This document shows positions 12,256 through 24,880 of a DNA stretch of 64,000 nucleotides, one piece after another (the first letter of the stretch is position 1; every line of letters begins with the position of its first letter). The notes below the pieces were generated by a model. It saw only the letters and a program-made list of their open reading frames with translations, was not told the origin of the DNA and ran no database searches. Source of the DNA: Cordilura impudica (taxonomy: Eukaryota > Arthropoda > Insecta > Diptera > Scathophagidae); contig OY821520.1 in assembly GCA_963682025.1 (NCBI GenBank), forward strand, positions 84,919,965 through 84,983,964, read 5' to 3'. The translations under genes were made by a program, and so were the position numbers.

Positions 12256-12648
12256 CTAGCAGAGCCCAGCCCTCGAGTGCCAAATTCTAGGAAATTTTAT
12301 TGTTTCATTCAATTTATTTATTTCAATATTTTTTTTATCTATATATACATATATATAAAAATTATGAATATTTAAACAAAATTCCTTAAATTGTGAATTT
12401 TGAAATGAAATTCATTAAATTTCATTATAAATATTTGTTGAACACGCATAAGAGCCTAAAGGTATGCTAATCAATTTTAGTCAATTCACAATTCAACACA
12501 GGCCTTTTGATATTTATTTTTACTCAAAAAAAGTATTTCCGACGGTGCACATTTCCAAATATGATGGACAGCTGCAAAGAAATACCTTTCAATTGAAATA
12601 TATTTTGTCAAAATCGGTTAATAACTAAAAACCTATTAATATTATAGA
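12256..12648 (-). mobile_element. Non-autonomous Helitron (copy 1)
   Basis: Read on the minus strand it begins TCTATAATATTAATAGG and ends with a hairpin region (GGCACTCGAGGG) followed by CTCTGCTAG. These are the Helitron hallmarks: 5' TC, a subterminal hairpin and 3' CTRR. No RepHel protein is present. Its 5' flank is T rather than the usual A. Confidence 0.7.
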
Positions 12649-12679
12649 AAAAAAAATCAAAAAGGTTATATTACAAAAA

Positions 12680-12945
12680 TTCATAACTGCACTGTATTCT
12701 TAATCGGACCGGTTTCTGGCATTTCAGCCTTCATCAGCGATTTATTGAACATTGTGATAATTGTTATGTTTTTAATTGAATAGATTGTTTCTATATGAAA
12801 ATTTTTCTACTTAGGGTGGCCGTGAGGTTTGAACCATGAAGCTTCACATACACCCGTACTTGTACTTTTTGGTCACCTAAAGTCAGGCCTACGATCAGTG
12901 TGGTTAGATTCAGTTTTCTACCATACATCTTTACTTTGTATTAAT
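12680..12945 (-). mobile_element. tRNA-like SINE (copy 1)
   Basis: This is the reverse-complement relative of 19172-19445. It contains the B-box-like GGTTCAAACCTC and a downstream block with GAAACCGGTCCGATTAAGAA. No open frame. It sits directly beside Helitron copy 1. Confidence 0.5.
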
Positions 12946-13044
12946 TTCAGAAGATACAACTCTGTCCAAACAAACAATCGTTATTTTTGAATTTTTTGAA
13001 TATTTCCACTTCTAATTTATTATTATTTATTAGATTTATAAGTA

Positions 13045-13393
13045 CTAGCAGATTCCAGCACTCGAAATTCGAGTTCAATTTCTAGGCAACTTTATTTTTC
13101 AAATTTGGTTTTGGTTTATTATTATTGTGAATGAAGATAACAAACTCATTAACAAACACATTAACAAATTTAATAAACACACATATAGCATATGTATAAT
13201 ATCATGTATGTGTTAGTAGCAACTTTAAATGCAATTTACTCAAAATGAAGGAAAAAATTTAAAAATCTGTAAATCTGGTGAGCAGCTAAAAAGAAATACC
13301 TTTCAAATAATATAAGTTTGGTCAAAATCGGGAAAGAACGGTAGAACAAAACATCGGTCACAAAAAATCGCCTAGCCTATTAATATTATAGAT
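13045..13393 (-). mobile_element. Non-autonomous Helitron (copy 2)
   Basis: Minus strand 5' TCTATAATATTAATAGG, 3' hairpin CTCGAATTTCGAG then GGAATCTGCTAG. The flanks are A (5') and T (3'), the expected AT insertion site. At 349 bp it is the cleanest full-length copy on this strand. Confidence 0.8.
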
Positions 13394-13559
13394 AACTTAT
13401 AAAACTAATTCAGATTATTGAGCAAAACTACAAAGGTTATCAGCTCCAGGTAAAGAGAATTGAAATACATTCCATTTTTAATAAAATAAGATCAAAAGGA
13501 GTTGAGATATTATAGAACAGATTTTTAAATAATGATTTCAGCTTGTTTTATAATATTAT

Positions 13560-14600
13560 ATATTTTGAGAATATATTTCCTCGGTGGGGTCTTTTAGAAG
13601 AGTCATTGGGTCGGTCGATAGAAAAATATAATTTCTAGTTTTGTTATATAGTGTACATTCCAGTAAAATGTGTTGAACAGAGATGTAAGATCCGCATAAG
13701 GTGCAAAGTGTTTTTGGTTCTTTCTTCATGATGTGATGGGTTGAAAACGTGTGTCCTAATCGTAATCTGGAGAAACATTGTTTTCGAGATCTGCTAACGT
13801 TGATAGGTTATTTCCGTGGGGTGCAGTTAATGTTTAGTTCCTTGTAATGGGGATGATTGTATTCGGACCAGTTTGAAGGCTTTTTGCTGGTTATACGTTT
13901 TTGTATAGTTCTGAATATCGAAATTTTCAGGGTTATATTCCGATTCAGTAGGTGCTTTGCAAGCAAATCTGAGTTTATGTTCCCTATAGTGTTTGTGTGG
14001 CCTGGGACCCATGGAATTTTTAATGTTTTTTATTAAAAGATCTCGAAGAAGAATAATTTTGTTCCATCTTTTGGAAACTGTGTTAATAATTGATTTGATC
14101 ACCGATAAACTAGCACTGCACATAACTGTTTTGTGTTGTTTACTGAGAGCAATATATATAGCGCCGACAAAAATCATGTATAATCTGATAGAATCTTCAT
14201 ACAAATGTTATCTCCATTCATATCAATTATGGAGTACTATATAACTCCATTTGTCATTTTGGATTCGTTTGTGAAATAAAAGTTCCAATTATTCTTAAGG
14301 AAGCTCTCTTCTTTCTCGAGGTACAATTGTAAAAAGATGTCATTGAAAAGTTGACAGCGATATATCACATCTATTAATAACCTAGAAGGAGAGGTATGTA
14401 TGTTTTGCTTATTTAAGTAATGAATGTTAAGAGAAGTTGCAAGTTCAATTAATTCAGCAATTGCAGAAGTTTTCCCGTACTGCCTTATGGCGGAGGACTG
14501 ATTCAGAACGTCGTTATCTCTAATAGAGTTATTTGGAAATATTATTTTAGGTATTAACTTGGCCTTTATCTCATGTATTCTCTCTTCTAGAGATAGCAAA
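13560..14600 (-). mobile_element. Non-LTR retrotransposon fragment (jockey-like ORF2 3' part)
   Basis: Broken frames at 14599-14237 and 14204-13827 resemble the end of the reverse transcriptase region and an RNase H-like stretch. Further down, a C-x2-C-x7-H-x4-C motif (CTLCGSYISVQHILLEC) follows a RLRLGHTFSTHH block, typical of the ORF2 C-terminus of jockey/I-type LINEs. Frames are interrupted and the 5' part is missing. It is dead. Confidence 0.6.
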
Positions 14601-14639
14601 CTGGGAATACAGTAAAAAGTCTATAAGCCGATTAGACAT

Positions 14640-15175
14640 CGGCTTAACTAAATTTAAAGTATCCTCTTTGCTTCACACCGCCGGCATAACCGACAACAGA
14701 TGGGCTAATGGATCAACGTGCAGGATCACGAGACAGATCTGGCCGGCTCTAAATCATAAGCGCACTAGCGCGCTACTATCACTCCCCCGTGGGGAGATTT
14801 CAACAGTAGTTGCTGTTATCACCGGGCACTGCCTCATAGGGAGACACGCTGAACGCCTCAGGGTCTCGTCAAATGACTTCTGTCGTAGCTGCATGGATGT
14901 GGAGGAGGTGGAGAGCATAGAGCACTTCCTTTGCTATTGCCCGGCGCTCTCCAGAACGAGACTTCGAACATTGGGATCGCCGTTTCTTCACGATCTCTCT
15001 GATCTCTCAAATGTGGACATTTCACATATCAGGGGCTTCATCAGGAGCTCAAACTGGTTCTACGGTGGGGACTGACGGGAACACCTATTCGTCCCGTGGT
15101 ATCACAATGGACCCCAGAGTCTAAGTGTGCTTTTCCTTTGGTTTAGCAGCCACTTTCAACCTAACCTAACCTATT
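14640..15175 (+). mobile_element. Second LINE fragment, ORF2 C-terminus with TAACC tail
   Basis: The 135-codon frame 14668-15075 carries ITGHCLIGRHAERLRV, a C-x2-C...H-x4-C finger (CRSC...IEHFLCYC) and CPALSRTRLRTLG, the usual end of an I/jockey-type ORF2. About 85 bases after the stop, the sequence ends in a short CCTAACCTAACCTA run, a likely 3' tail. Its GC content is clearly higher than its surroundings, suggesting a younger insertion than 13560-14600. Confidence 0.65.
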
Positions 15176-15179
15176 CTCT

Positions 15180-15960
15180 TTGCTGATTTTACACCACTCA
15201 TCCACAATGAAACCTTTTAACATTTCCTTTGAGGTTATTTTTTGCTAACGGATTCGTTGCTTCAGTAAATCCCACAAATGCTCTATAAGATTATGATCGG
15301 GTGATTGGGGTGGTGATTTCAATTGATTTTTAGTATTGCAGATCAAAAAAAATATTCACATTGTCCGCCATATGTTTTGGATCCAAAAATCTTATGCAAA
15401 GCCCAGTTGTTGTGCGCATTGTTTAAAATTTTGTTTTAAAATGTTTATGCATCCAATATAGAAAAATACGAGTTTACCCACCCCGTTGCCTCCCATTCAA
15501 CCACATACCATAATGCCAAAGATTTTCTTTATTTAATACAGTTCCACTTTTCGCCAACTTAATTTTTTTCCTTTAATGCCAAAAATTCAAAACTTGTTTT
15601 CATCTGAAAATAAAACACGTTCCCATACTCACGTTACCTACTCATTTGTAAAGTCTTTTTTTATTGACATCGAAAGTGAAGGGGTTTCTACATGCTAAAG
15701 GACCACGATAGTCAGATTTTTTTAATATTTTGCGAATGGTATATTCATATATGTATGTCTTTGCCGAAAGATTCTTTGATTTTAGAACTGTTTTACTGAC
15801 GCCAGAATAGTTCGCTTTCGCGCTGAAGGGCGACCACAACGAGGTTTTGACAAAAATGAATTGGTGGGCTTCTAGTTTTGAACGACGTACCGCACTAAGG
15901 AGTGGCTTCGGCATACGATAATTTTTCTCTCGTCAGCAATGATTTCTTTGATTTTGGGAC
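15180..15960 (-). mobile_element. Tc1-like transposase remnant
   Basis: The minus strand holds, out of frame, a SPDHNLIEHLWDLLKQR-like C-terminal DDE block near 15320-15250. The frame 15914-15642 has the N-terminal linker region (KKSDYRGPLACRNPF is the Tc1 'GR-x-PLL' type block). Several stops and shifts. The 3' end abuts the LINE tail at 15175. Confidence 0.6.
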
Positions 15961-18162
15961 TCGTCTCAAAACATAGTTTCCAATTGAAATATAATTAAGT
16001 CAAATCAATTTTATACAAACAAGGTGTCTTCTGCTCAAATTAAATCGATGTAACAGATCTGTACGTCGATACATAACATCTTTTTGAAAACGAGTAAAAT
16101 TCCCAATGTGGTAAAGAGCTCGTAATTCAAAATATTTTATAAAAATTTTTATTAATATTTAAACTTTTCATCTTCAGGTGTACGGATACTTTTTCTAGCT
16201 AGTGTACATAAATCATAGAACCAAAATGAAGTGATAAGCATTCCTCCCAAAAAAAATTATTTACATATTTGTCAAACAATTTTTGGACATGTTATCATAA
16301 CACATATTTTTTTTTTTTTTTTTTTTTGATTTTGCTTTCGATTTTAATGTTGTTGTAGCAGAATTTATTTTCAACCATAAATTAGTATGAACATATATAA
16401 AAACAAAATAATTTACACAATGATACAGTTGAACTTCAAAGAGAGAAAATCAAATAAGAAAAAAAGAATACAAACACATAAACGACAGCTGATCCATTTT
16501 TTTGAACAAAATGCTAAAAATAGTGGGGATCGGAAAAATAAATATTTATTTTCAGTGATTTTCTGCTTAATTTAAAAATAAAAGGATATTTATTAAACAT
16601 TTCAAACTAATATCAAAAGCTAGGGTTATTTGAAATATTAAGTAACTTAAAATTTATTATTATTCTTTATTTTTAAGTATTAATGGCCATTTTCATGTTC
16701 TCTTTAGGTGATATTCTTTGTCTTTGTGAAATTAAGTTTTCTTATTTATATATTTAACATTTTTTTAAAATAATAATTTAATAAAAAATATGTTGATTAA
16801 AATAAATTTTCATTTAAAATTGCTACAATTAATAAAAAAAAACTTGTTTCCACTAGAAATTTCTATCCATATGTATGTAAGTGTGTTGTCTATTTATTTT
16901 TCTCTCTCTGTTTTGAATTAAGTTTGTTTATGTTTTTGTCAATTACTAAATATTATACAATTTTTGTTATTGCATAAACTAACACAAGCATAATCAACAG
17001 CTGGCAAAAGTTTTTATATTTTCAATAGTATTCTCCATAGATGGTTATAGCAAAGGAAATATTTCTCGCGGTCGTAGTGAAAAATTTCAGTTTGAAAATT
17101 GGTTTATGAAATTTGGACTTATTTTTTATTTAGGAAACAAACTATTTTTAAACCAATTATTGTTATAACAAATGTAAAGAACAGCTGATAGTCTATCACG
17201 GTTAAAGAATTTGACCCCCTGATTAAGAATAAAAAGGAAAGTTTGATTTTTTCAAAATAATAAGCCAATATATGAAATTTTCATTGATTTTACTTGATTT
17301 TGAATGTGGAAATTCGCCCCGTTATTTTAATTTATTTAAACTAATTATATTTAAAAAAAAAAAAAACAGTTCAGTTCTAACGTCATAAGAATCACCTAAG
17401 TTCTGACTCTCAAATTCACATTCGTTTTTTCTGTTTTGGTCAGATAAACCTTAGATTCTCGAAATCTGTGACATGATCTGTGAAAAACCTTTGAATCACA
17501 ATCTAACATTACTGTAGATATCAAAGTATTATTTTTTGTAGTCCGATTGAATATCATAACTTTAAAACATTGTTAAAGAAACTAAAAATTAAATAATATC
17601 ATTGTTGTATCTCTTAAGATCAGAATTGTATATTTTTTATTATATTCACTTCTGTTTTATTTTACGAAAAACTTGTTTAAATTTGATTTTATTCTCTCTG
17701 TTAAAATAAGAATTTTGTTTAGGATTTTTGTTAAAGATTTTTTGGCTGTCTCAAATCTGAAGTATCCTTAAGTGAAATTTGAATTAGAATATCGATTTTG
17801 TGTAATAAATACATATCAACGGATGAAGAAGACACTTGTTACTTATAATTTTGAATATTTTATTTTATAAATTTTAGCAAATCAATATAATTTTACAAAT
17901 ATTAACAATATGAAAATAGTCTTAAAATTACATATGAAATTTTATAATAATCTTAACACAAAACAGTAATTATTTTAATTAAAAATGATTGACTAAAAAC
18001 GAGAACATGATTTATTGAATTATGTGATTTGAAAAAAAAAATGTTTGGGTAGCTAACGAGAAAGTCGGAACATACACGAACGAGTCTTCCTAATAAGTTA
18101 GAACTTGGTATTATTTTTAATGAATATTGTTCAACCTAGGTTATATGTATAATTGTATCTTA
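15961..18162. other. Long AT-rich intergenic stretch, nothing recognised
   Basis: Homopolymer A and T tracts (for example 16306-16327 and 17350-17365) and short chance frames only. No terminal repeats, splice-linked frames or conserved motifs were seen. Confidence 0.4.
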
Positions 18163-18323
18163 TTAGCAGATTCCAGCGCTCGAAATTCGAGTGCAATTTC
18201 TAGGCAACTTTCAACTTAGCCAATTCACATACCAACAGTTTTTGGTTTATTATTATGGCGAATGAAGATTAACAAACACATTAACAAATTTAATAAACAC
18301 ACACATAGCGTATGTACATATAA

Positions 18324-19121
18324 TTATACCCTATACCACTATGTGGTTTGGGTATAATGACTTTGTGCTGCTGTTTGTAACAATCAAAAATATTTGACCT
18401 AGACCCATCTTTAATTATACCGATCGAATCAGAATCACTTTCTGAGTTGATTTAACAATGTCCGTCCGTCCGTCCGTCCGTCCGTCCGTCCGTCCGTCTG
18501 TGTGTCCATGTAAACCTTGTAATCAAACTGCAGGTCGCAAATATGAATATATTTTGATGAAATTTGGTATATGAGCTTTTCTCGGCCATGGGATGAACGC
18601 TATTGAAATTGGTGAGAATCGGTCCATGTTCAGACCTAGCCCCCATACAAATTACCCCTATGAAATCGACATAAATTGCCATAAGATCCAAATTGTCATA
18701 TAGATCTTACTCAAATTGGGTTTGTATGCGTTCATCACATCCATCCATGAGTAGTCCAAAAATGATCCCATTGGCCCCATATAGAGCTGCTTCCCGATCT
18801 TCATTTAAATCTATTAAAAAACAAAAATATTGCACTGATTCCTCTCAAATTTTGTTTGTATATATTTTTGCAAAATACAAGAGACTTTACCAAATATGAT
18901 CATGATCGGTCCATTTTTGGACCTAGTCCCCATATGGATATAGCATCCGATATGAACTTTTTCATATCTGCAGCCAAAAAAATTAATAAAAATTCCACTC
19001 AAATTTGGTTTTTGCTTATTTTCTATGTCCAGTTAGTTGGGCCTAAGAGATAGGGTTTCTAAACGCATGGTATAGGGTATCATATAGTCGGTCTAGACCG
19101 ACTATAATTTTCTTACTTGTT
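18324..19121 (-). repeat. Palindrome repeat family, copy 1
   Basis: It runs from TATACCCTATACCACTATGTGG on the plus strand to a perfect 24-bp palindrome (TATAGTCGGTCT plus its reverse complement) and TTTTCTTACTTGTT. The interior carries diverged modules around CGGTCCAT-x-GGACCTAG-CCCCATA. No credible protein; the short frames are the same non-coding sequence in several copies. Inserted in Helitron copy 3. Confidence 0.75.
18460..18498. repeat. (TCCG)n microsatellite inside the palindrome repeat
   Basis: About nine TCCG units. Other copies of the repeat carry one to four units (as CGGA on the other strand) at the same point, so this is a local expansion. Confidence 0.9.
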
Positions 19122-19171
19122 TTATGTATGTGTTAATAGCAACTTTAAATGCAATTTACTCAAAAGGAAAA

Positions 19172-19560
19172 AAAGCTGTATGGTACGAAAACTGATTCTA
19201 ACCACACTGGTTGTAGGCATGACTTTAGGTGAGTGTGTTAAAGCGCTGATCAAAAGGTGCAAGTACGAGTGTATGTGAAGGTTCATGGTTCAAACCTCAC
19301 GGCCGCCCTAAGTAGAAAAATTGCATATAGACACAATCTATTCAATTATAACATAACAATTATCACAATGTTCAATAATTCGCTGATGAAGGCTAACATG
19401 CCAGAAACCGGTCCGATTAAGAATACAGTGGAGTTATGAATTTTTTAAATATATGCTTTCTTCTTCTTTACCACGCACCATTGAAACACAATTAAAATTT
19501 GCATATTAATTACAGTATTAATTGCAATATGTCCGAAAAATGACTATAAATCTAACAAAT
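19172..19560 (+). mobile_element. tRNA-like SINE (copy 2) inside Helitron copy 3
   Basis: An A-box-like TAGGTGAGTGTG near 19226 and a B-box-like GGTTCAAACCTC near 19285 are spaced as in tRNA genes. A second block (GAAACCGGTCCGATTAAGAA) follows to about 19445. AAAGGAAAAAA occurs on both sides (19166 and 19560), a possible target duplication. It does not fold into a full tRNA cloverleaf that I can see. Confidence 0.5.
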
Positions 19561-19706
19561 AAAGGAAAAAATTTTAAAATCTGGAAATCTGGAAAACAGC
19601 TAAAAATAAATACTTTTCAAATAATATACGTTTGGTCAAAATCGGGATAAAACGGTAGAACAAAACATCGGTCAAATGAAATCGCCTAGCCAATTAATAT
19701 TATAGA

Positions 19707-21650
19707 TTTAAATTAACGCTTAAGCAACGACTATATATTATCGCAAAACTTTTATAGATATGTACGGTTATCTCTATCTAGATATCAATCGCCCGTTCCT
19801 ATTTGTCGATTTTTAAAAAATAATTAAATGAAAATTTGAAATGTTATACCCAAATAGGTATTATAGTAAAAATACAGATGATGAGTCGTCACCGTACCTC
19901 TTTCTTGATAATTTTTGAAATTATGGATGTATTCATAGAATATTTCTCACAAATTTTCTTTTGCCTAAAAGCAGCAGTAGTCATCTATTATTCTGGTTTT
20001 TAGCTCTTTACAGAACTTTATTCTTGCCATTATTTTATATAATTAATTAACATTGAAAAATAGAATTAGGTTAAAAAAAAAGTTTAAAGAAAACGTCAGA
20101 ATCTATAAATTTTTATATTTAAATAACGTTTTACACATTTTCTTTCATACCATCTTCTATTCTTATTGCTTTAATCATCTCTTTTACAAAAAGTTAATAG
20201 TTTCCATTGTTTTGTCAGCAGTAAAAATACTTTTTTTTTTTATTTATCTATTATTTTATTGTATTTTTTGTAACAAATTTGTTAGCTTTTGCTGAAGAGC
20301 ACAACAAAGAGTGATTTCGCAAAAAACATAATTTTAGGACTTAACGCGAAATTATTTTAAAAAATTGGCAAATTTAGTTTCCAATGTATTGTAACCCACG
20401 GTATATCACATAGATTTACAAAGTGTGTACATCTATCTATGTATCTCTAGCAGTATCGCATAAACAGTGAACCAAAACAAATCCCAATAACTGCTTCTTT
20501 AAACGTTTTCAAACATAATGAGAAATGTAGCAGTCAGAAACAGTAACAGTCATTTAGTCCCAGAGCTGATATTTTTGTTGACGTTGACTGTTTACAGATG
20601 ATTGGTATTTTTGTTTTCAATACGTTTTTACATTTTCTACTCGTCAGAGTTTTGCTTTATTTGAGTTAAGATTTCATTAAATTAAATTATTTAAATATAA
20701 AATTAAAATTAACTGAAAATAAAATAATTAATAAATATTAAATACTTGAAAAGGAAATTTTATGTGTGAAAAACGATTTTTTGTTTAAAATCTATTTACA
20801 ACAAAAGTTAAGAAATTTTGTATTGAAAAATTGGCAAATATACACATACACACCTGCAGTAGGATACACTTCTTTTGGGTAAATATATTATAAATATTAT
20901 AAACAAAGTTGCAATTGTATTCTTATTTTTTTTTGTTAATCTTTGTATTTGTTGTAGCAACAATTTATAAGAAATCAAGTTATATTCTCTTAATTATTTA
21001 GTTTGTTATCTCATTTACACGCAACATTTATAAGAAACAAAATATACTAATGGATATTCAATAATAAAAAAAACATCAAATATCTGCTCAAATTTAAGAA
21101 AAATAATACGAAATATTGTCAATAGTAAGGAGCTGCCTTGAAAATATAGCACATCCATAATTGTTTCAAATAAAAGTAAGTTTTAATTTTTACGAGTCAT
21201 AAATCGTTTTTTTATACATATATATGTGATCAATTTCGTAATATAACGCCATTTTTATAACTAACAATAAGTATTTAAAAAATCGTATTAAAAATATACA
21301 GTTACTCGCATTAGTAGCAATGCGCCATAAAAAAATTGGAAACATATAATTATACATAGGTACAGTGAACCAAATAAAAACTTGAATACTGTGATTGATT
21401 TGCATATATTTTAAAATCTGCGTAATAAATTTTAACAATATGCTTATCATAATCTTTAAAAATCAAATTCGTTTTTTTTTTATCTTTTTGGTTGATAAAC
21501 CTTACTTACCCTTTTTAAAAAGAGAAATGTCAAAATCGCATAGTAAAACAGTTGTTTTTATAAAAAGTCCCGTTATAAAAATTTTAAACAAACATTGATA
21601 ACTTTATTTTTAAATCATTCTAGTTGTGTGGTTTTAATAGAATTGATCTT
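19707..21650. other. AT-rich intergenic DNA, nothing recognised
   Basis: Several short lysine/phenylalanine-rich chance frames and poly-T tracts. No splice-linked coding sequence or repeat ends were recognised. Confidence 0.4.
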
Positions 21651-21654
21651 TTAG

Positions 21655-22500
21655 TTTTCGGAGAATGGAAGAAATGGAAAATTCCCGGCTTTCTTAGGAA
21701 TTTATAATAAACCCATGGGAAGATAAAAATTCAATTTGTGAAAACTGTTGAACATCTTTTACATAACAATAACGATAGAAATATTCTGTAGAAAGACCCA
21801 CTAGAGTTGGTAGCTCAAAAAAGATTAATGCACCTAAAACTGAAAGGAAAATAATAAATGATGTTAAGCAAAGGATCAGCTATCAAATAAACTTAACAAA
21901 TGTGGAAAAATTGATGTTATTCACAAATTCGAGTAGTAAGAAATGTTCTGCATTCAAAGGTTTATAATGGGTACACACAACCTAAAAACCCATCCTTACT
22001 AAATTCAACACACATGAACGCTTTCAGTATGCCAATGACTTGCAAAGATATGTTTTGATATATGTAGTGTTGTTTTCAGGGATGAGTCAAAATTCAATGT
22101 TACTACACATTCTTTAAAGCACGGTAGAGATAGCAACATATTTAATTTCATTTGGAATTACAAATCTAGTTTTTGTTAAGGATAACATGAACAAAATCAA
22201 TAACTTTAATATTAAAAACAAATAATTTGATTGAACCCGTAGAAAAAATTTGGTTAATTTATGTTTGTCCAACATAATGTCCTCAAGTACTCGGCCTATA
22301 TTGTTAAGGAATGGTACCAGAAAGGTATTGCCTTAGCCTCTCCAAATCCAAATCTGAACCCAATTTAACATTTATGAGCATTTATGGACATATAATTTAA
22401 AGAATGTAATATTTTTAGCAAAGAAACGGTGGAAATCGTTCTGATAGGTATATGGCCTACACAATAAAACTTGTTCTTTCGACGCCTAATAGCAATTGCG
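21655..22500 (+). mobile_element. Tc1-like transposase remnant
   Basis: Scattered frames contain RDESKFNV (the first catalytic Asp region), a decayed FQQDN-like block (FVQHNVLKYS) and PNLNPI followed by HLWAF, the '[11 protein letters not shown]' region with the catalytic Glu lost. Many stops. Clearly inactive. Confidence 0.6.
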
Positions 22501-22976
22501 GAAAAGTATAATTTTTTTTTTTTTTTATTTTTTTTATAAAGAGCAATATATCCAAATCGACTAAGTGTTGAGTGATGATAAATGGCTCGCTAAGTTACAC
22601 ACCTGGTTTGTATTGAATTTTCAAAATAAGTTTTTTTTATGTCTTATTTTTTCGGTTAATTTTACAACTATCTTTTAAAAATTTTGTAAGTTAAATTTTG
22701 TCAGAAAAGGCAAAACTTTGGCCCCCCGTAAACTTTTGAGTCCTAATGTTCAAAAGGGCCAAAGGTTGCCTTTTTTTTTTTTTTGAAAGAGCCCGAGTTA
22801 AAATATAATTTATTAAGCAGTGAACGTAAAAGTTACCTGATATTGGTTCAAGATAGAGAAGTTTCAATGAAAAAGTCGTATGTTTTTACTTTAGTTAAAA
22901 TTTTTTTTATTGTCTTTTTAAATATTTCTATATCAATCTTTATTGTCAATTTATAAAATACATAAATTTTTAATTT
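22501..22976. other. AT-rich spacer with a small hairpin
   Basis: AGGCAAAACTTTGGCCC near 22707 and GGGCCAAAGGTTGCCTT near 22755 form an imperfect inverted repeat about 35 bp apart. Otherwise nothing. Confidence 0.35.
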
Positions 22977-23814
22977 TTACGTGATAATTTGTAATAATTT
23001 GTACAAATCATCACAAAATTTACTGGATCCTGTTCGTTAACTTCAAAAACCCAGTAAAAGAGAACAAATGAGAGCGTAAAGTGACAGTTCATTTTTTGAT
23101 GAAAACTTGCTAGTTTTTACTGGATATATTTTTGCCAGTAAAGGCCTAGTTAGCCACACGTTGTTAAAATGTATCTGTACCGTAAATATAACGTTGACAT
23201 AGAACGTAAAAACGAAGCAGCATGTTGCTGTGTAAAATTAACCAAACTTTATCAAATGTCACGTACACGTACAAACGTAGCAAAAATCTATTTTCAACAG
23301 ATTAAGACGTTCCGGTTACGTGACAGTTGAGTTCGGTAACTGCTCTAAATGCTTTTTCATGTAACAGAAACAAACAGCTGACACGTTTGGTTAAGGTTAC
23401 GTGTGGCTAACTAGGCCTTAAGAATTAGCAAGCAAGAATAAAAATGTTTGAAAAACATATGATTGAGTTTTGTGGTAAATAAAAAAAAATACTATAATTA
23501 TATTTTTGGGCAAAAATTTTAAATAATAATTCTGAGGAAGTAGGTAAATATTCACATAACCAGGTTTCATTAATTTTAATCTTTTAAAACCGGTTCCTGC
23601 AATAGGTAATGATAGTTTCAATTAATATTTTTACATGTTAAATAAAATAAATTCTTCTAATTAAGGTATTTCTTTTTTTTAATTTAGAGTTTTACTTCTT
23701 TTTCACTTTCAAATGTTTACTATTTTGGATACTTATGTTTTTGAGAACTAATTTTTCTTACTCTCTGAATTTTGGGGTTTACTGGTTTTTACTGGGAAAG
23801 TAAATGAACAGAGC
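22977..23814. mobile_element. Non-autonomous DNA transposon, family GCTCTGT (copy 1, 5' truncated)
   Basis: It matches 54913-55925 over most of its length, from ACGTGATAATTTGTA to the terminus GAACAGAGC. The GCTCTGTTCGTTTAC left end is missing. It is interrupted by a 277-bp MITE (23142-23418) and lacks the two insertions found in the other copy. Confidence 0.7.
23142..23418. mobile_element. 277-bp MITE with 21-bp inverted ends and TAA duplication
   Basis: The ends are AGGCCTAGTTAGCCACACGT and its reverse complement, flanked by TAA on both sides. The related element at 54913-55925 shows the uninterrupted site near 55325 (CCAGTAAGAATTAGC) with a single TAA, which proves the boundaries. It resembles PIF/Harbinger-derived MITEs. 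Confidence 0.85.
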
Positions 23815-23857
23815 TTATATAAAAAAGAGTATAACTTATTGTAAGTGTACTGAAAAA

Positions 23858-24420
23858 CTACTTTAAACCAAAAAATTTTAGTAATATTTCTTCTAAATAG
23901 CCTTGATTTTCATCTTCTAGAAGTTGTTTAGCTTCTTCGTCTTTTCCAATAGAGGTAGTTTTCCATTTTTGTCGAATGTTGGACATAGTATACGTATCTG
24001 AAGTGCACAACAAAATAGTGATAAGGTCTTCGCGAAAGAATCTGTAGTCTTTGTTCCTTTTTTCTTGCGCTTCTTCAGATAGATCTTCTATTGGTAGCAT
24101 ATTGTTTTGAATTATTTGTTCCCCGTGGTACAAAATTTTATGAACTGTGGATGGCATATATCTCCAAGAGTATTTTTCGTTATAAAGTATAGCTGTTTTG
24201 TTGGCATATTCTCCCAATTTTTTTTTTGCATTTATCTTTCTGCTGCATGCTAGAACTTGTAATATGATTTTGAATCGTCCTATTAATTCATGATCTACAC
24301 CTGTGATAATGCTGCAGTTTCTGGATCGGAAAAAAGTCTCCTTGCAGTATTTTCATCATTTGAGTTTCCTTCTCCTTCCCCCAGACCCTAACCCCTTTTA
24401 AAAGGTGACGCATACCGGCT
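23858..24420 (-). pseudogene. Fragment of unclassified transposon-like protein (SEEAQE family, copy 1)
   Basis: The frame 24217-23858 has MPSTVHKILYHGEQII and IEDLSEEAQEKRNKDYRFFRE. Upstream, out of frame, NSNDENTARRLFSDPE aligns with the NTNDGNTARRFFDN block of the larger copy at 47564-49790. Only the C-terminal third survives. Function unknown. Confidence 0.55.
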
Positions 24421-24760
24421 CATATCTTAAAAGTGTGTGTCGCAATAGTTTTTTTTACCATTTAGCTGTTATTTATTTTTCCCCCATTTTGTCAGGTATT
24501 TAAACTATATACATACATAACTCAAGTTCCGACTATTAATGTTTTTGAAAAATACCGATGTAAATGTACCTGTCAAAATTAAAAGATTTTACCCATTAAT
24601 ATAATTTAACAATTAAGCGCATTGTGTCTCAACCCTTTTTTATAAGTATATAACAACTCGTGTAAACTCTACCGTTTCCTTTGTCTGTCAGTATAAAAAA
24701 CAAATGAACTCACGAAAAAAAATACACCGATACGACCAACTTTTGTATTCATAACACACA

Positions 24761-24880
24761 TACGGACATCGATTTTGAGTCGATCCGTATAATAAAAGAT
24801 GGTTACAGGTCCAATATTTTTGGTAGTTACAAACATCAGGGCAAACTCATTATACCCCAACCACATAGTGGAAAACTATT
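24761..24880 (+). repeat. Palindrome repeat, terminal fragment
   Basis: It retains the CGGACATCG...TTTTGAGTCGAT hairpin region, ATATTTTTGGTAGTTACAAA and ACCACATAGTGG, the constant end of the family. Confidence 0.65.

Larger units (their letters stand above)
18163..19706 (-). mobile_element. Non-autonomous Helitron (copy 3) with two nested insertions
   Basis: Minus strand 5' TCTATAATATTAAT, 3' hairpin CTCGAATTTCGAG and terminus CTAA, which still fits CTRR. Flanks A/T. It is interrupted by a palindrome repeat (18324-19121) and by a SINE (about 19172-19560). Subtracting both leaves about 350 bp, the family's normal size. Confidence 0.75.

Noticed and set aside
18460..18498. CRISPR-like short repeats
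   Set aside because: Simple TCCG microsatellite without spacers, in an animal genome.
18452..18691. Conserved short protein with TDGRTDGRTDG repeats, also at 30568-30795
   Set aside because: It is the translation of the non-coding palindrome repeat and its TCCG microsatellite. Frames are not kept in other copies.
19226..19300. Possible tRNA gene
   Set aside because: The boxes are tRNA-like, but no acceptor stem or anticodon arm could be paired, and the unit is repeated with a fixed 3' block, which fits a SINE.
22707..22775. Hairpin with GGCCC arms
   Set aside because: Short and imperfect, with no second copy seen; too weak for a separate finding.
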